20,303 nucleotides of DNA from a virus. This document shows, piece after piece, positions 6,350 through 12,569 of the stretch. The notes beneath the pieces were generated by a model. That model saw nothing but the letters and a program-made list of their open reading frames with translations. It was not told the DNA's origin and made no database searches. The DNA lies in the IMG/VR virus record IMGVR_UViG_3300024352_000593, positions 1 to 20,303 of that record; one strand, written 5' to 3'. Within the stretch, counting starts at the first letter, position 1; each line of letters starts with the position of its first letter. The position numbers and the translations under genes were made by a program.

Positions 6350-6826
6350 ATGAAAAAAAATGAATTAATAAAATCATTGCAAGAGTTTCAAGCAAATTCA
6401 ATAATTTTTGCACATCTAGTACACGGATTTCATTGGAATACTGAATCTGTTTTGATGAGACAATCTAGAATTATATACGAAGAAATTTATAAAGATGCAG
6501 AAAATGCTGTCCATGAGGTATCAGTTTGGCTGAGAAGATTAAATGGTGAGGCTCCTTATACTCTAGAAGAATTTTTAAAAAATCAAACTTTGGGTAATGT
6601 AAAACCAGATACATACTGCGGTGTAGAGATGGCTCAGCATTTAGTTCCAATTAATCAACGCATGATTGAGGATATTAAAATTTTAATTGAGCAGGCAATT
6701 GTTCACAGAGAACATGGGTTAGTTCAATTTTTATCAACAAGGTTGGGTCAACATCAAGAATGGAATTGGTTTTTAGAGTCAAGCTTGAAGCTTCCACCGA
6801 ATCCTTGGAAATCACTAAAGGATTAA
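6350..6826 (+). CDS. Dps-like protein with altered ferroxidase site (second copy)
   Basis: A 158-residue protein clearly related to the 5082-5531 product: both have the HGFHWN motif, then EAPYTLEEF or QAPYTLSQL, then NQT(L/I)G, and similar C-terminal helices (QEWNWFLESSLK against KKWQWWLKASLK). At the Dps ligand positions it has His28, Arg40, Glu44, His55 and Val59, so three of the usual ligands (second His, Asp, Glu) are replaced, while Glu44 fills the position that is Gly in the first copy. A plain self-assembled ferroxidase is therefore doubtful; a regulatory, structural or mixed-cage role is possible. AGGA lies about 8 bases before the ATG; TAGGAT is also exactly 6 bases upstream, so a leaderless start is an alternative. 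The family is likely, the activity uncertain. Confidence 0.8.
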   Translation: MKKNELIKSLQEFQANSIIFAHLVHGFHWNTESVLMRQSRIIYEEIYKDAENAVHEVSVWLRRLNGEAPYTLEEFLKNQTLGNVKPDTYCGVEMAQHLVPINQRMIEDIKILIEQAIVHREHGLVQFLSTRLGQHQEWNWFLESSLKLPPNPWKSLKD

Positions 6827-6829
6827 TTT

Positions 6830-7882
6830 GTGTATTTAGATACAACAGTAAGCAATATATGTTTTGATGACATATTGCTTTTGCCATCTAGATCAAATAT
6901 AAAAAGCAGATCAAATATTACTGCTGAAACAAAATTAGGAAATCCTAAAAATCCAGATGCTGTAATACATATGCCAAATCCATTTATGTCCGCACCTATG
7001 GAGTTTATTAATAGTAAAAAAATGGTTGAAGAGATAACTGAATATGGAGGCATTGCTTTTGTTCATAGATTTTCTGCTCCAGAAATTAGATTTGAGCAAA
7101 TTGAATATCATATGAAAAATAGCAAATATCCTAATAGAATAGGATTTTCTGTCAGTAATACAGAGGCAGTTGATAAACAATTTATAGATAAAGTATTATC
7201 ATTAGGAGTTAGAATAATATTAATAGACACTGCATTTGGACATACAGATTTTTCAGTAAATGCAGTTAAGGGTTTAAGAGAGCTATGTCCGTCCCACATC
7301 CATATAATGACTGGCAATGTTTCTTCTTTTGAGGCTTACAGGGATTTGATGGATGCTGGCGCAGATTCTGTAAGAGTTGGAATCGGCGGGGGAGCTGCTT
7401 GCACAACTAGAGTTGTAACGGGGTTCGGACAGCCAGTTTTAAGTTCAGTAATTGATATTTACGAAAGAATCAAGCAAGATGAATATAACGGTTTGATATC
7501 AGACGGAGGAATAAAAAATAATGGAGATGCAGTAAAAGCCCTAGCTGCTGGAGCAAGTGCAATTATGATGGGTAATTTTTTTGCTGGCCACGAAGAATGT
7601 GAAAAAGATAAAGATGGAAATTTAAAATTTAGAGGGTTAGCTTCTTTAGGAATTCAAACAATTCAAGGTGCAAATGTTCCAATAGACAGACTTCATATCG
7701 AAGGAGCTGAAGGAATACTAAAGAGTAAAGGATCTGTAAAAAATTCTATACAACAGCTAATTAATAATATTAAAAGCGGAATGTCTTATTGCGGAGCCGA
7801 AGATCTCAAATCCTTACGAAGAGATTCAAAATTTATAAAGGTTTCACCGCAGTCTATGCTGGAATCCAATAGTAGAATATAG
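6830..7882 (+). CDS. IMP dehydrogenase / GMP reductase family enzyme
   Basis: A 350-residue TIM-barrel protein starting with GTG at 6830 behind AAAGGA. Motifs run in family order: FDDILLLPS near residue 12, MSAPMEF near 53, the catalytic loop VGIGGGAACTTR with Cys191, TGFGQP just after, SDGGIKNNGDAVKALAAG, and a C-terminal GMSYCGAEDLKSL followed by a LESNSRI tail. No CBS-domain insertion is present, so it is a minimal form. GMP reductase converts GMP to IMP; IMP dehydrogenase converts IMP to XMP. The C-TTR...TG-G pattern is common to both, and the LES tail looks more IMPDH-like, so the reaction direction is not settled. Either would adjust purine pools for phage DNA synthesis. It is 3 bases after the second Dps-like gene. 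Confidence 0.85.
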   Translation: MYLDTTVSNICFDDILLLPSRSNIKSRSNITAETKLGNPKNPDAVIHMPNPFMSAPMEFINSKKMVEEITEYGGIAFVHRFSAPEIRFEQIEYHMKNSKYPNRIGFSVSNTEAVDKQFIDKVLSLGVRIILIDTAFGHTDFSVNAVKGLRELCPSHIHIMTGNVSSFEAYRDLMDAGADSVRVGIGGGAACTTRVVTGFGQPVLSSVIDIYERIKQDEYNGLISDGGIKNNGDAVKALAAGASAIMMGNFFAGHEECEKDKDGNLKFRGLASLGIQTIQGANVPIDRLHIEGAEGILKSKGSVKNSIQQLINNIKSGMSYCGAEDLKSLRRDSKFIKVSPQSMLESNSRI

Positions 7883-7890
7883 GAGAAAAT

Positions 7891-8298
7891 ATGTACGAAT
7901 ATCGTGTAAAAAAATTATTAGGTGTTATAGACGGAGACACAATTGACGTTGACATTGATTTAGGGTTTGACATTTCGTTGTCAAAAAGAGTTAGACTTGC
8001 AGGAATTGATACTCCAGAATCAAGAACTTCTGATAAATTTGAAAAAACGTTAGGTCTTGAATCAAAAGAATATTTGAAGAAAAATATCAAGGACGCTCAA
8101 ACAATAGTTATTAAAACTGAACTTCCAGATTCCTCTGAAAAATATGGAAGAATACTTGGCTGGATATACATAGACGGTTCTGAAAAATCAATTAACGAGA
8201 TTATGATAGAGCACGGCTATGCATGGAGCTATATGGGGGAGACCAAGGTAAAAGATTTTGCTGTTCTTGCAAAAGCCAGGAAAGCATCTGGACACTAA
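7891..8298 (+). CDS. Staphylococcal-nuclease-like (Snase/TNase) protein
   Basis: A 135-residue OB-fold nuclease. The signature segments are VIDGDTIDVDI (metal-binding Asp), RVRLAGIDTPES (catalytic Arg and Asp), and KYGRILGWIY with the second catalytic Arg. The Glu expected near the turn may be that of LPDSSEKYGR, but I cannot align it with certainty. No signal peptide is seen, so unlike the secreted staphylococcal enzyme it should act in the cytoplasm, on host nucleic acid or in recombination. TAGGAGAAAAT just upstream is a good ribosome binding site. It continues the co-directional unit after the IMPDH/GMPR gene with an 8-base gap. The 79-base gap after it holds the hsp20 promoter. Confidence 0.88.
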   Translation: MYEYRVKKLLGVIDGDTIDVDIDLGFDISLSKRVRLAGIDTPESRTSDKFEKTLGLESKEYLKKNIKDAQTIVIKTELPDSSEKYGRILGWIYIDGSEKSINEIMIEHGYAWSYMGETKVKDFAVLAKARKASGH

Positions 8299-8309
8299 TA
8301 TAGTAAATT

Positions 8310-8349
8310 TGCTATAATATATGTGGGTTGCCATATGGGACCCACATAT
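8310..8349 (+). promoter_or_regulatory. Extended -10 promoter overlapped by a 10-bp inverted repeat (hsp20 control)
   Basis: TGC plus TATAAT (-10 box 8313-8318) is immediately followed by a perfect 10-bp inverted repeat, ATATGTGGGT (8319-8328) and ACCCACATAT (8340-8349), with 11 bases between that contain the small palindrome CCATATGG. The expected start near 8325 falls inside the left arm. As DNA it looks like a repressor operator over the initiation site; as RNA, part of it could fold at the 5' end of the message. It is not CIRCE or the HAIR element by sequence. The Shine-Dalgarno AAAGGAGGA near 8365 lies outside the repeat. Confidence 0.65.
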
Positions 8350-8377
8350 TAATTTATTCGCTTAAAGGAGGAATAAA

Positions 8378-8797
8378 ATGGTACTAACTCGTACTTTGGA
8401 TCTTTTTAATGATCCTTTCTTTATTGGTTTCAATCATACATTGGACCGTTTAAATTCAGTTCACACAGCAGCAATTAATCAATCATATCCGCCTTATAAC
8501 ATTTTTAAGGTCGAGGATGATGTATTTCGTGTCGACCTAGCTCTGGCTGGGTTTGATAAGAAAGATGTAGAAGTATCTGTAGATAATGGAACACTTATTA
8601 TTAAAGGTGAAATTGGAACAGAGGATGCTTCTGAAGCCCTACACAAGGGAATTGCTACACGTAAATTCACACGCACATTTGCGCTTGGTGAATATATGGA
8701 AGTAACTTCGGCTGAATTTAAAAACGGAATGCTTTCTATTACAGTAGAACGCATTGTTCCAGAAGAAAAGAAGCCAAAGACAATTAAAATCAAGTAA
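8378..8797 (+). CDS. Small heat shock protein (Hsp20/alpha-crystallin family)
   Basis: A 139-residue protein. The alpha-crystallin domain spans roughly residues 40-130: NIFKVEDDVFRVDLALAGF is its first part, DNGTLIIKGE the middle, FTRTFALGE the dimer loop region, and GMLSITVER the A-x-x-x-G-x-L-type signature near the C-terminus. The final IKIK resembles the I-x-I tail that packs between subunits. It is an ATP-independent holdase, probably protecting unfolded phage or host proteins; Hsp20 genes are known from T4-like cyanophages. The ribosome binding site AAAGGAGGA is one of the strongest here, and the promoter carries an inverted repeat, so high and controlled expression is likely. Confidence 0.93.
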   Translation: MVLTRTLDLFNDPFFIGFNHTLDRLNSVHTAAINQSYPPYNIFKVEDDVFRVDLALAGFDKKDVEVSVDNGTLIIKGEIGTEDASEALHKGIATRKFTRTFALGEYMEVTSAEFKNGMLSITVERIVPEEKKPKTIKIK

Positions 8798-8799
8798 GG

Positions 8800-8805
8800 T
8801 ATAAT
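8800..8805 (+). promoter_or_regulatory. -10 box driving the structured leader of 8906
   Basis: TATAAT three bases after the hsp20 stop codon. Start is expected near 8811-8813, at the base of the leader hairpin, so the leader RNA would begin directly with structure and run about 95 nt before the ATG at 8906. No convincing -35 box. Confidence 0.55.
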
Positions 8806-8809
8806 TGTA

Positions 8810-8887
8810 GTGTCGATCCGAGTTCGGAGAGACACGGGCAATAGTTACGCCTTAGGATTCACCTGAGCATGTGAATAAACTGCTCAC
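8810..8887 (+). promoter_or_regulatory. Structured 5' leader: tandem-GA hairpin plus H-type pseudoknot (riboswitch-like candidate)
   Basis: Element 1 is a hairpin: GTGTC (8810-8814) pairs with GACAC (8831-8835), then GA opposes GA (a tandem sheared G-A motif), then TCCG (8817-8820) pairs with CGGA (8825-8828) under loop AGTT. Element 2 is a pseudoknot: ATTCAC (8857-8862) pairs with GTGAAT (8871-8876), and TGAGCA inside that loop (8864-8869) pairs with TGCTCA (8881-8886). Connectors are 1, 1 and 4 bases, which suits two stacked 6-bp helices. It ends 19 bases before the ATG of the kinase-nucleotidyltransferase gene, which lacks a strong Shine-Dalgarno. It matches no riboswitch class I can name. 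It may sense a ligand, bind a protein or set message stability. Confidence 0.55.
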
Positions 8888-8905
8888 CAAACAGAAAGAT
8901 TATAA

Positions 8906-9667
8906 ATGATCATACAAATTATAGGGCTACCAGGTTCTGGCAAAACATTTCTTGCTAAAGCTTTGAAAGAAAGAATTAATGCAATTCATCTAAACGCAGA
9001 TGAAGTACGTGCTACAGTAAATTCAGATCTAGGATTTACAAAAGAAGATAGAATTGAACAAGCAAGACGCATGGGGGAAATGGCAAGACTTATTGCGAAT
9101 CAGGGAGTTGCTCCAGTAATTGTAGACTTTGTATGCCCAACAAAAGAAACAAGAGAGGCTTTTGGTAAGCCAGATATTCTTGTTTACATGTATACAATTC
9201 AGCAAGGAAGATTTGAAGATACCAATAAGATGTTTGAAGAGCCATCAGAATATGACATTGGATTCCCAAGTCATTTACTTGATCCTGATCAAAAAGCATC
9301 AACAATTATCAATCAGTTTGGTCTCCACGACTGGTCTGCCCCAACAACACTAATGCTAGGCAGGTACCAACCGTGGCATGAAGGACATCATGCTCTGTAC
9401 GAAGAGGCTGGCAAGAGAACAAAACAGGTTTTGCTAGGTGTAAGAAATACATACAATACTAGTGAAAAGGATCCATTAAAGTTTGATGAAGTAAAAAGCT
9501 ATATAGATAAAGATGAATACATGAAAGATGCAATGGTATTAAGACTTCCTAATATAACCAATATCGTATATGGAAGAGATGTGGGGTATAAGATTGAGCA
9601 AGTTAAGCTTGATGATAAAATCGAAGCTATATCAGCTACTCAAAAGCGTAAAGAAATGGGTATCTAA
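8906..9667 (+). CDS. Fusion of APS-kinase-like P-loop kinase and HxGH nucleotidyltransferase
   Basis: A 253-residue protein with two domains. Residues 1 to about 130 have P-loop GLPGSGKT (residues 7-14) and an APS-kinase-like core: LNADEVRATVNSDLGF, EDRIEQARRMGEMARL, then VIVDFVCPTKETR. Residues about 148-253 are a small cytidylyltransferase-like domain with GRYQPWHEGHHALYEEAG (HxGH) and a C-terminal ISATQKRKEM resembling the ISxTxxR motif of NMN and other nucleotidyltransferases. The order resembles PAPS synthetase (APS kinase then ATP sulfurylase), but the second domain is far shorter than ATP sulfurylase; NadR joins similar activities in the opposite order. The reaction is therefore unassigned: it may phosphorylate and activate a small molecule with a nucleotide. 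The leader upstream is structured. A DUF2061 gene follows. Confidence 0.8.
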   Translation: MIIQIIGLPGSGKTFLAKALKERINAIHLNADEVRATVNSDLGFTKEDRIEQARRMGEMARLIANQGVAPVIVDFVCPTKETREAFGKPDILVYMYTIQQGRFEDTNKMFEEPSEYDIGFPSHLLDPDQKASTIINQFGLHDWSAPTTLMLGRYQPWHEGHHALYEEAGKRTKQVLLGVRNTYNTSEKDPLKFDEVKSYIDKDEYMKDAMVLRLPNITNIVYGRDVGYKIEQVKLDDKIEAISATQKRKEMGI

Positions 9668-9697
9668 GCTTGGTGTGGATAACATGGAGTGGCCTTC

Positions 9698-9901
9698 ATG
9701 ACAGTAACTAGAGCAAGATCAGCAGCAAAAGCAATAAGCTGGAGAATAATTGGTACAGCTGACACATTTATTTTGTCATATCTAATTACGCATAAGCCCA
9801 TAACTGCAGCATCAATTGCTGGGCTTGAGGTTATCACAAAGACAATTCTTTACTATCTGCACGAAAGAGGCTGGGATAAAACTCAGTGGGGTAGAAAATA
9901 A
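9698..9901 (+). CDS. DUF2061 small membrane protein
   Basis: A 67-residue protein from the ATG at 9698, chosen because GGAG lies 8 bases upstream; a GTG at 9689 in the same frame would add three residues. Pattern: RSAAKAISWRIIGTADTFILSYLIT, then a second hydrophobic stretch ITAASIAGLEVITKTILYYLHERGW. This matches DUF2061, whose function is unknown: two short membrane helices ending in Y-HER-W. As I recall, DUF2061 genes occur beside cysC/cysN sulfate-activation genes in some bacteria, so its place after a protein with an APS-kinase-like domain may mean a shared pathway; that is inference. It overlaps the next start by one base (TAATG). Confidence 0.88.
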   Translation: MTVTRARSAAKAISWRIIGTADTFILSYLITHKPITAASIAGLEVITKTILYYLHERGWDKTQWGRK

Positions 9902-10089
9902 TGCCAGTATATGAGTATAAGTGTAGTGAAGATGAATCTCATGCATTGCTTTCTGTAACTAGATCGATATCAGAGGATGATCCAGGTTACAGTTGCGAGG
10001 AATGCGATGCAAAAATGGTAAGGACATTTTCTTCTTTTGGAATACAGTTTAAGGGAAACGGTTTTTATAAAACAGATAACGCTAAATAG
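9901..10089 (+). CDS. FmdB-like zinc ribbon protein with reduced first knuckle
   Basis: A 62-residue protein starting MPVYEYKC, the FmdB/CxxC_CXXC_SSSS signature, and ending GIQFKGNGFYKTDN, the usual tail of that family. The second knuckle CEEC (Cys32, Cys35) is intact. The first normally reads CxxCGH but here is C8-SEDESH, so one Cys is missing and His14 may substitute. FmdB-type proteins are small regulators of uncertain mechanism. It is coupled to the DUF2061 gene by TAATG. The following 51 bases hold the promoter and inverted repeat of the PA14 gene. Family assignment is good, zinc binding uncertain. Confidence 0.82.
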   Translation: MPVYEYKCSEDESHALLSVTRSISEDDPGYSCEECDAKMVRTFSSFGIQFKGNGFYKTDNAK

Positions 10090-10094
10090 TTCAA

Positions 10095-10130
10095 TGATAT
10101 AATTAACTAAACAAACAAAGTGTTTGTTTA
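10095..10130 (+). promoter_or_regulatory. Extended -10 promoter with 10-bp inverted repeat at the transcript start
   Basis: TGA plus TATAAT (-10 box 10098-10103). TAAACAAACA (10108-10117) and TGTTTGTTTA (10121-10130) form a perfect 10-bp inverted repeat with loop AAG. The expected start near 10110 falls at its left edge, so the mRNA would begin with this hairpin and continue directly into the Shine-Dalgarno AGGAG (10130-10134) and a TTG start at 10141. The arrangement suggests either a repressor operator or a 5' stem that stabilises the message or competes with ribosome entry. Confidence 0.65.
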
Positions 10131-10140
10131 GGAGTTATAG

Positions 10141-12135
10141 TTGACTAGGACTAAGTTATGGAGATTATCTTTAGCCGCCATTTTAGGGTTTGGTTGGCTA
10201 TTTCTCACACCCGCTTCCTATAGCGATGACCCATTAAGCATTGCCGCTCAAGAAATAGCGGAATTAAATGAAAAAGTTGGCGGACTTAATGAAGAGCAAG
10301 CCACAAGAGATTTAATAGATATAGCAGAATCTAAATATGATTCAGCGGTTGCTGCAAAGGCAGATAGAGATAGCAAAATTACTGCTTATGATGCTGCAGT
10401 TGAGGCTGAAGCAACAGCCTTATCTGAAAAAACAGCAGCACAAAATGCAGTAGATGGTCAAACTGCAACAGTTGCTACCGCATTAACAAATAAAAACAAT
10501 GCTCAAGATGAACTAGATGTAGCCACAATTAATTTAAATACAGCAAATTCAAATCTTCAAACAGCTCAATCGGCAGTAAATAGTGCTGGGTCAGCAGGGC
10601 TTCAGTATACCGTGTATCATTTATTAAGAGATGGTTATGTTAATGGACAGCATATAGCTGTACCTGGCTCTGTTATATGTACTGGTGTATGGAATTCAAA
10701 CTCTATGAATCTTCCAGTTTGCGGATACTACGAAGACATTGTTGTTAAATTTACTGGTAAAATTACAGTTCCATCAAGTTGGACAAGTGTATATTTTGCT
10801 GGGTATACAGACGATGGATTTAAAATGTACGTAGATGGCAACCTTGCAATAAATAACTGGGTTGAACAAGGCGCTACGTGGAGCGCATATTCTCCAATAT
10901 ATAATGTAAGCCAAGATAAAACTTTAGATGTAGAAATATGGTGGTATAACGGCGGAGGACCAGGATCCTATCACCTTGGTTGGTCAATTCCAGGTGGGTG
11001 GACTGGTGCAGGATGTGCTTATACTGGAGGCTGGGGTGTAGGATTTAGCTGTAATTTAAATACATTTTCCTATGGGTCTGGCGCAACACAGCAACAGCTA
11101 GACAATTTAGCTTCTGCACAACAGGCACAAGTAGTAGCACAACAAACTTATAACACTAAATTAGAAGTACGTAATGATAAATTATCTATATATAATCAAG
11201 AGGTTCAAAACCTAACAACTGCCAATCAAAACCTCACAACAAAAGAGCAAAACCTTACAACTGCTCAATCAAACCTCACAACAGCATTATCAAATAAAAA
11301 TAACGCAATTGCAATATATGATCAATCAATTATTGATATGAATAATGCAATAGATGATGCTTGGGATTCATATAATTCTACTTGGCAAATAGAAGAGCAG
11401 CAAAGAGTTCAAGCAGCAATCGCAGCAGCTATGGCAAATCAACCACAGCCTACACCAGAACCAACGATTGCTCCTACGCCTGAGCCTTCTCCTGAGCCAT
11501 CGCCTGAGCAAACAAAACCAGTCGATCCCACTCCAGAGCCAAGTTCTGATACCACAGATGAACCAACGCCAGAACCAACTGTTGATCCAGAGCCCACTGT
11601 TGAGCCTTCACCTCTGCCATCGGATATAGATCCAGAGCCAACTCCTGAACCAGAGCCAAATCCTGCTGAACCTTCTGAAAAACCATCACGACCTAATGTT
11701 ATCACAGAAGAGACAGCAAATCTAATTGCAGATTTAACAAGTAAAGATACATTAACTAAATTAACTCCAGAACAAAAGTCTGCAGTAGCACAGGGTCTTG
11801 GAATTAAAACAGAAGAATTAGCAAAGGTTGCTGCATTAGCAGCGGCAGAACCAACAGTTGCAAAAGCCCTTGAAGAATTCGGTGATAGAATTAAAGAGAA
11901 TGCACAGGCTCCTATGCCATATACATTAGCAGATGCAACTACTGAAGTTGCCACAGAAGCGTTTTTGGCTGATCCAATCGGAGCATTAACAGATATTAAT
12001 TTAGAAGAATTGTTTGATATTTCAAATTGGGGGTCAGACATGACTGATGACCAAAGAGAAAAGGCGCAGGAAGTAATTGTGCCAGTAATTATTGCAGGTA
12101 ATATTGTGGCAGCAGCCATGACAAGGAGGACGTAA
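10141..12135 (+). CDS. Secreted PA14-domain surface protein with coiled coils and Pro-rich stalk
   Basis: A 664-residue protein starting with TTG at 10141, fixed by AGGAG six bases upstream. Residues 1-28 form a Sec signal peptide (MTRTKLWRLS, hydrophobic core, ASYS-DD). Residues about 30-150 and 315-430 are Ala/Asn/Gln-rich helices, likely coiled coil, including four heptads NLTTxxx. Residues about 152-312 are a PA14-like beta domain, recognisable by YFAGYTDDGFKMYVDGN and VEIWWYNGGGPGSYHLGW; PA14 domains commonly bind carbohydrate. Residues about 436-525 are a Pro-Glu-Pro/Thr/Ser stalk, and the protein ends with a hydrophobic segment followed by TRRT. It looks like an extracellular membrane-tethered adhesin or modifier rather than a normal virion part. 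It heads the lysis block. Role unknown. Confidence 0.8.
   Translation: MTRTKLWRLSLAAILGFGWLFLTPASYSDDPLSIAAQEIAELNEKVGGLNEEQATRDLIDIAESKYDSAVAAKADRDSKITAYDAAVEAEATALSEKTAAQNAVDGQTATVATALTNKNNAQDELDVATINLNTANSNLQTAQSAVNSAGSAGLQYTVYHLLRDGYVNGQHIAVPGSVICTGVWNSNSMNLPVCGYYEDIVVKFTGKITVPSSWTSVYFAGYTDDGFKMYVDGNLAINNWVEQGATWSAYSPIYNVSQDKTLDVEIWWYNGGGPGSYHLGWSIPGGWTGAGCAYTGGWGVGFSCNLNTFSYGSGATQQQLDNLASAQQAQVVAQQTYNTKLEVRNDKLSIYNQEVQNLTTANQNLTTKEQNLTTAQSNLTTALSNKNNAIAIYDQSIIDMNNAIDDAWDSYNSTWQIEEQQRVQAAIAAAMANQPQPTPEPTIAPTPEPSPEPSPEQTKPVDPTPEPSSDTTDEPTPEPTVDPEPTVEPSPLPSDIDPEPTPEPEPNPAEPSEKPSRPNVITEETANLIADLTSKDTLTKLTPEQKSAVAQGLGIKTEELAKVAALAAAEPTVAKALEEFGDRIKENAQAPMPYTLADATTEVATEAFLADPIGALTDINLEELFDISNWGSDMTDDQREKAQEVIVPVIIAGNIVAAAMTRRT
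11209..11292 (+). repeat. Four 21-base tandem units encoding NLTTxxx heptads
   Basis: Residues 357-384 of the PA14 protein are four consecutive seven-residue units (NLTTANQ, NLTTKEQ, NLTTAQS, NLTTALS). The DNA units differ by synonymous changes (AACCTAACAACT, AACCTCACAACA, AACCTTACAACT), so the protein heptad rather than the DNA is maintained. The seven-residue period fits a coiled-coil stalk. Confidence 0.85.
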
Positions 12136-12329
12136 TGAAAATAATCAAAGGCTTATTTAGCTGGCTTTGGGAGGCTGTTAAAGAGAGTATAGCTCAAGTT
12201 TGGACCCTTCTTGGCTTCTTTATTGCTTGGCTAACCCTTACTGGGACTGCTCAAGATGTAGTTGGAATTGCTACTATTGTTGCTACGGCTATATGGCTAA
12301 TAACTATACCACTTCGAAAAGAAGAATAG
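12135..12329 (+). CDS. Small two-helix membrane protein, holin candidate
   Basis: A 64-residue protein. The ATG overlaps the PA14 stop (TAATG) and AAGGAGGA lies just upstream inside the preceding gene. Its amphipathic start (MKIIKGLFSWLWEAVKESI) is followed by two hydrophobic stretches, about residues 22-36 and 42-58, and a charged end (PLRKEE). Size, two membrane segments and position upstream of the endolysin fit a small holin that would open the membrane for the lytic enzyme. Holins share little sequence, so this is by context. The protein at 12562-13005 is a second candidate. Confidence 0.6.
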   Translation: MKIIKGLFSWLWEAVKESIAQVWTLLGFFIAWLTLTGTAQDVVGIATIVATAIWLITIPLRKEE

Positions 12330-12332
12330 AAA

Positions 12333-12341
12333 TGCTATAAT
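12333..12341 (+). promoter_or_regulatory. Extended -10 promoter, leaderless start
   Basis: TGC plus TATAAT (-10 box 12336-12341), then exactly 6 bases to the ATG at 12348, in an 18-base gap. No Shine-Dalgarno. Confidence 0.7.
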
Positions 12342-12347
12342 ATATCT

Positions 12348-12569
12348 ATGAGAAAAATTAAAGCCTCATTGGCAAGCTTGATGTTAGCCGTTACCCTTAC
12401 CTCTTGTGGGTTTCAGGGAAGCTATCGTTATTCCTGCCAGGACCCAGCAAATTGGGAGTTAGCAGAGTGCAACCCACCAATTTGTGAGCCATCTGGAACA
12501 TGTTCAAGAGATCTAGTTGGTAAAACAGTATGGGATGAGTATCAGAAATCAAAGGTAAAGAATGGCTAA
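12348..12569 (+). CDS. Small Cys-rich lipoprotein in the lysis block
   Basis: A 73-residue protein with a type II signal peptide: MRKIK, a hydrophobic core, then lipobox LTSC with Cys20 as the lipid-bearing residue. The mature part is about 54 residues with spaced cysteines (YSCQDPANW, AECNPPICEPSGTC), probably disulfide-linked outside the membrane. It has a leaderless promoter and its end overlaps the next gene by 8 bases. A similar Cys-rich lipoprotein pattern beside holin-like genes seems familiar to me from aquatic phages, but I cannot name a family. An outer spanin is less natural in a Gram-positive-type host. Role in lysis or superinfection exclusion is inference. Confidence 0.75.
   Translation: MRKIKASLASLMLAVTLTSCGFQGSYRYSCQDPANWELAECNPPICEPSGTCSRDLVGKTVWDEYQKSKVKNG

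Noticed and set aside
8810-8905. Hammerhead ribozyme or a familiar riboswitch
   Set aside because: The CUGAUGA and GAAA core of hammerhead is absent, and I cannot fit any riboswitch consensus I know; left as unknown.
11439-12119. A 226-residue reverse-strand open frame
   Set aside because: It is the antisense of the Pro/Glu stalk and the Ala-rich end of the PA14 gene; the Gly/Ser/Val pattern mirrors CCA/GAG codons and there is no reverse promoter.
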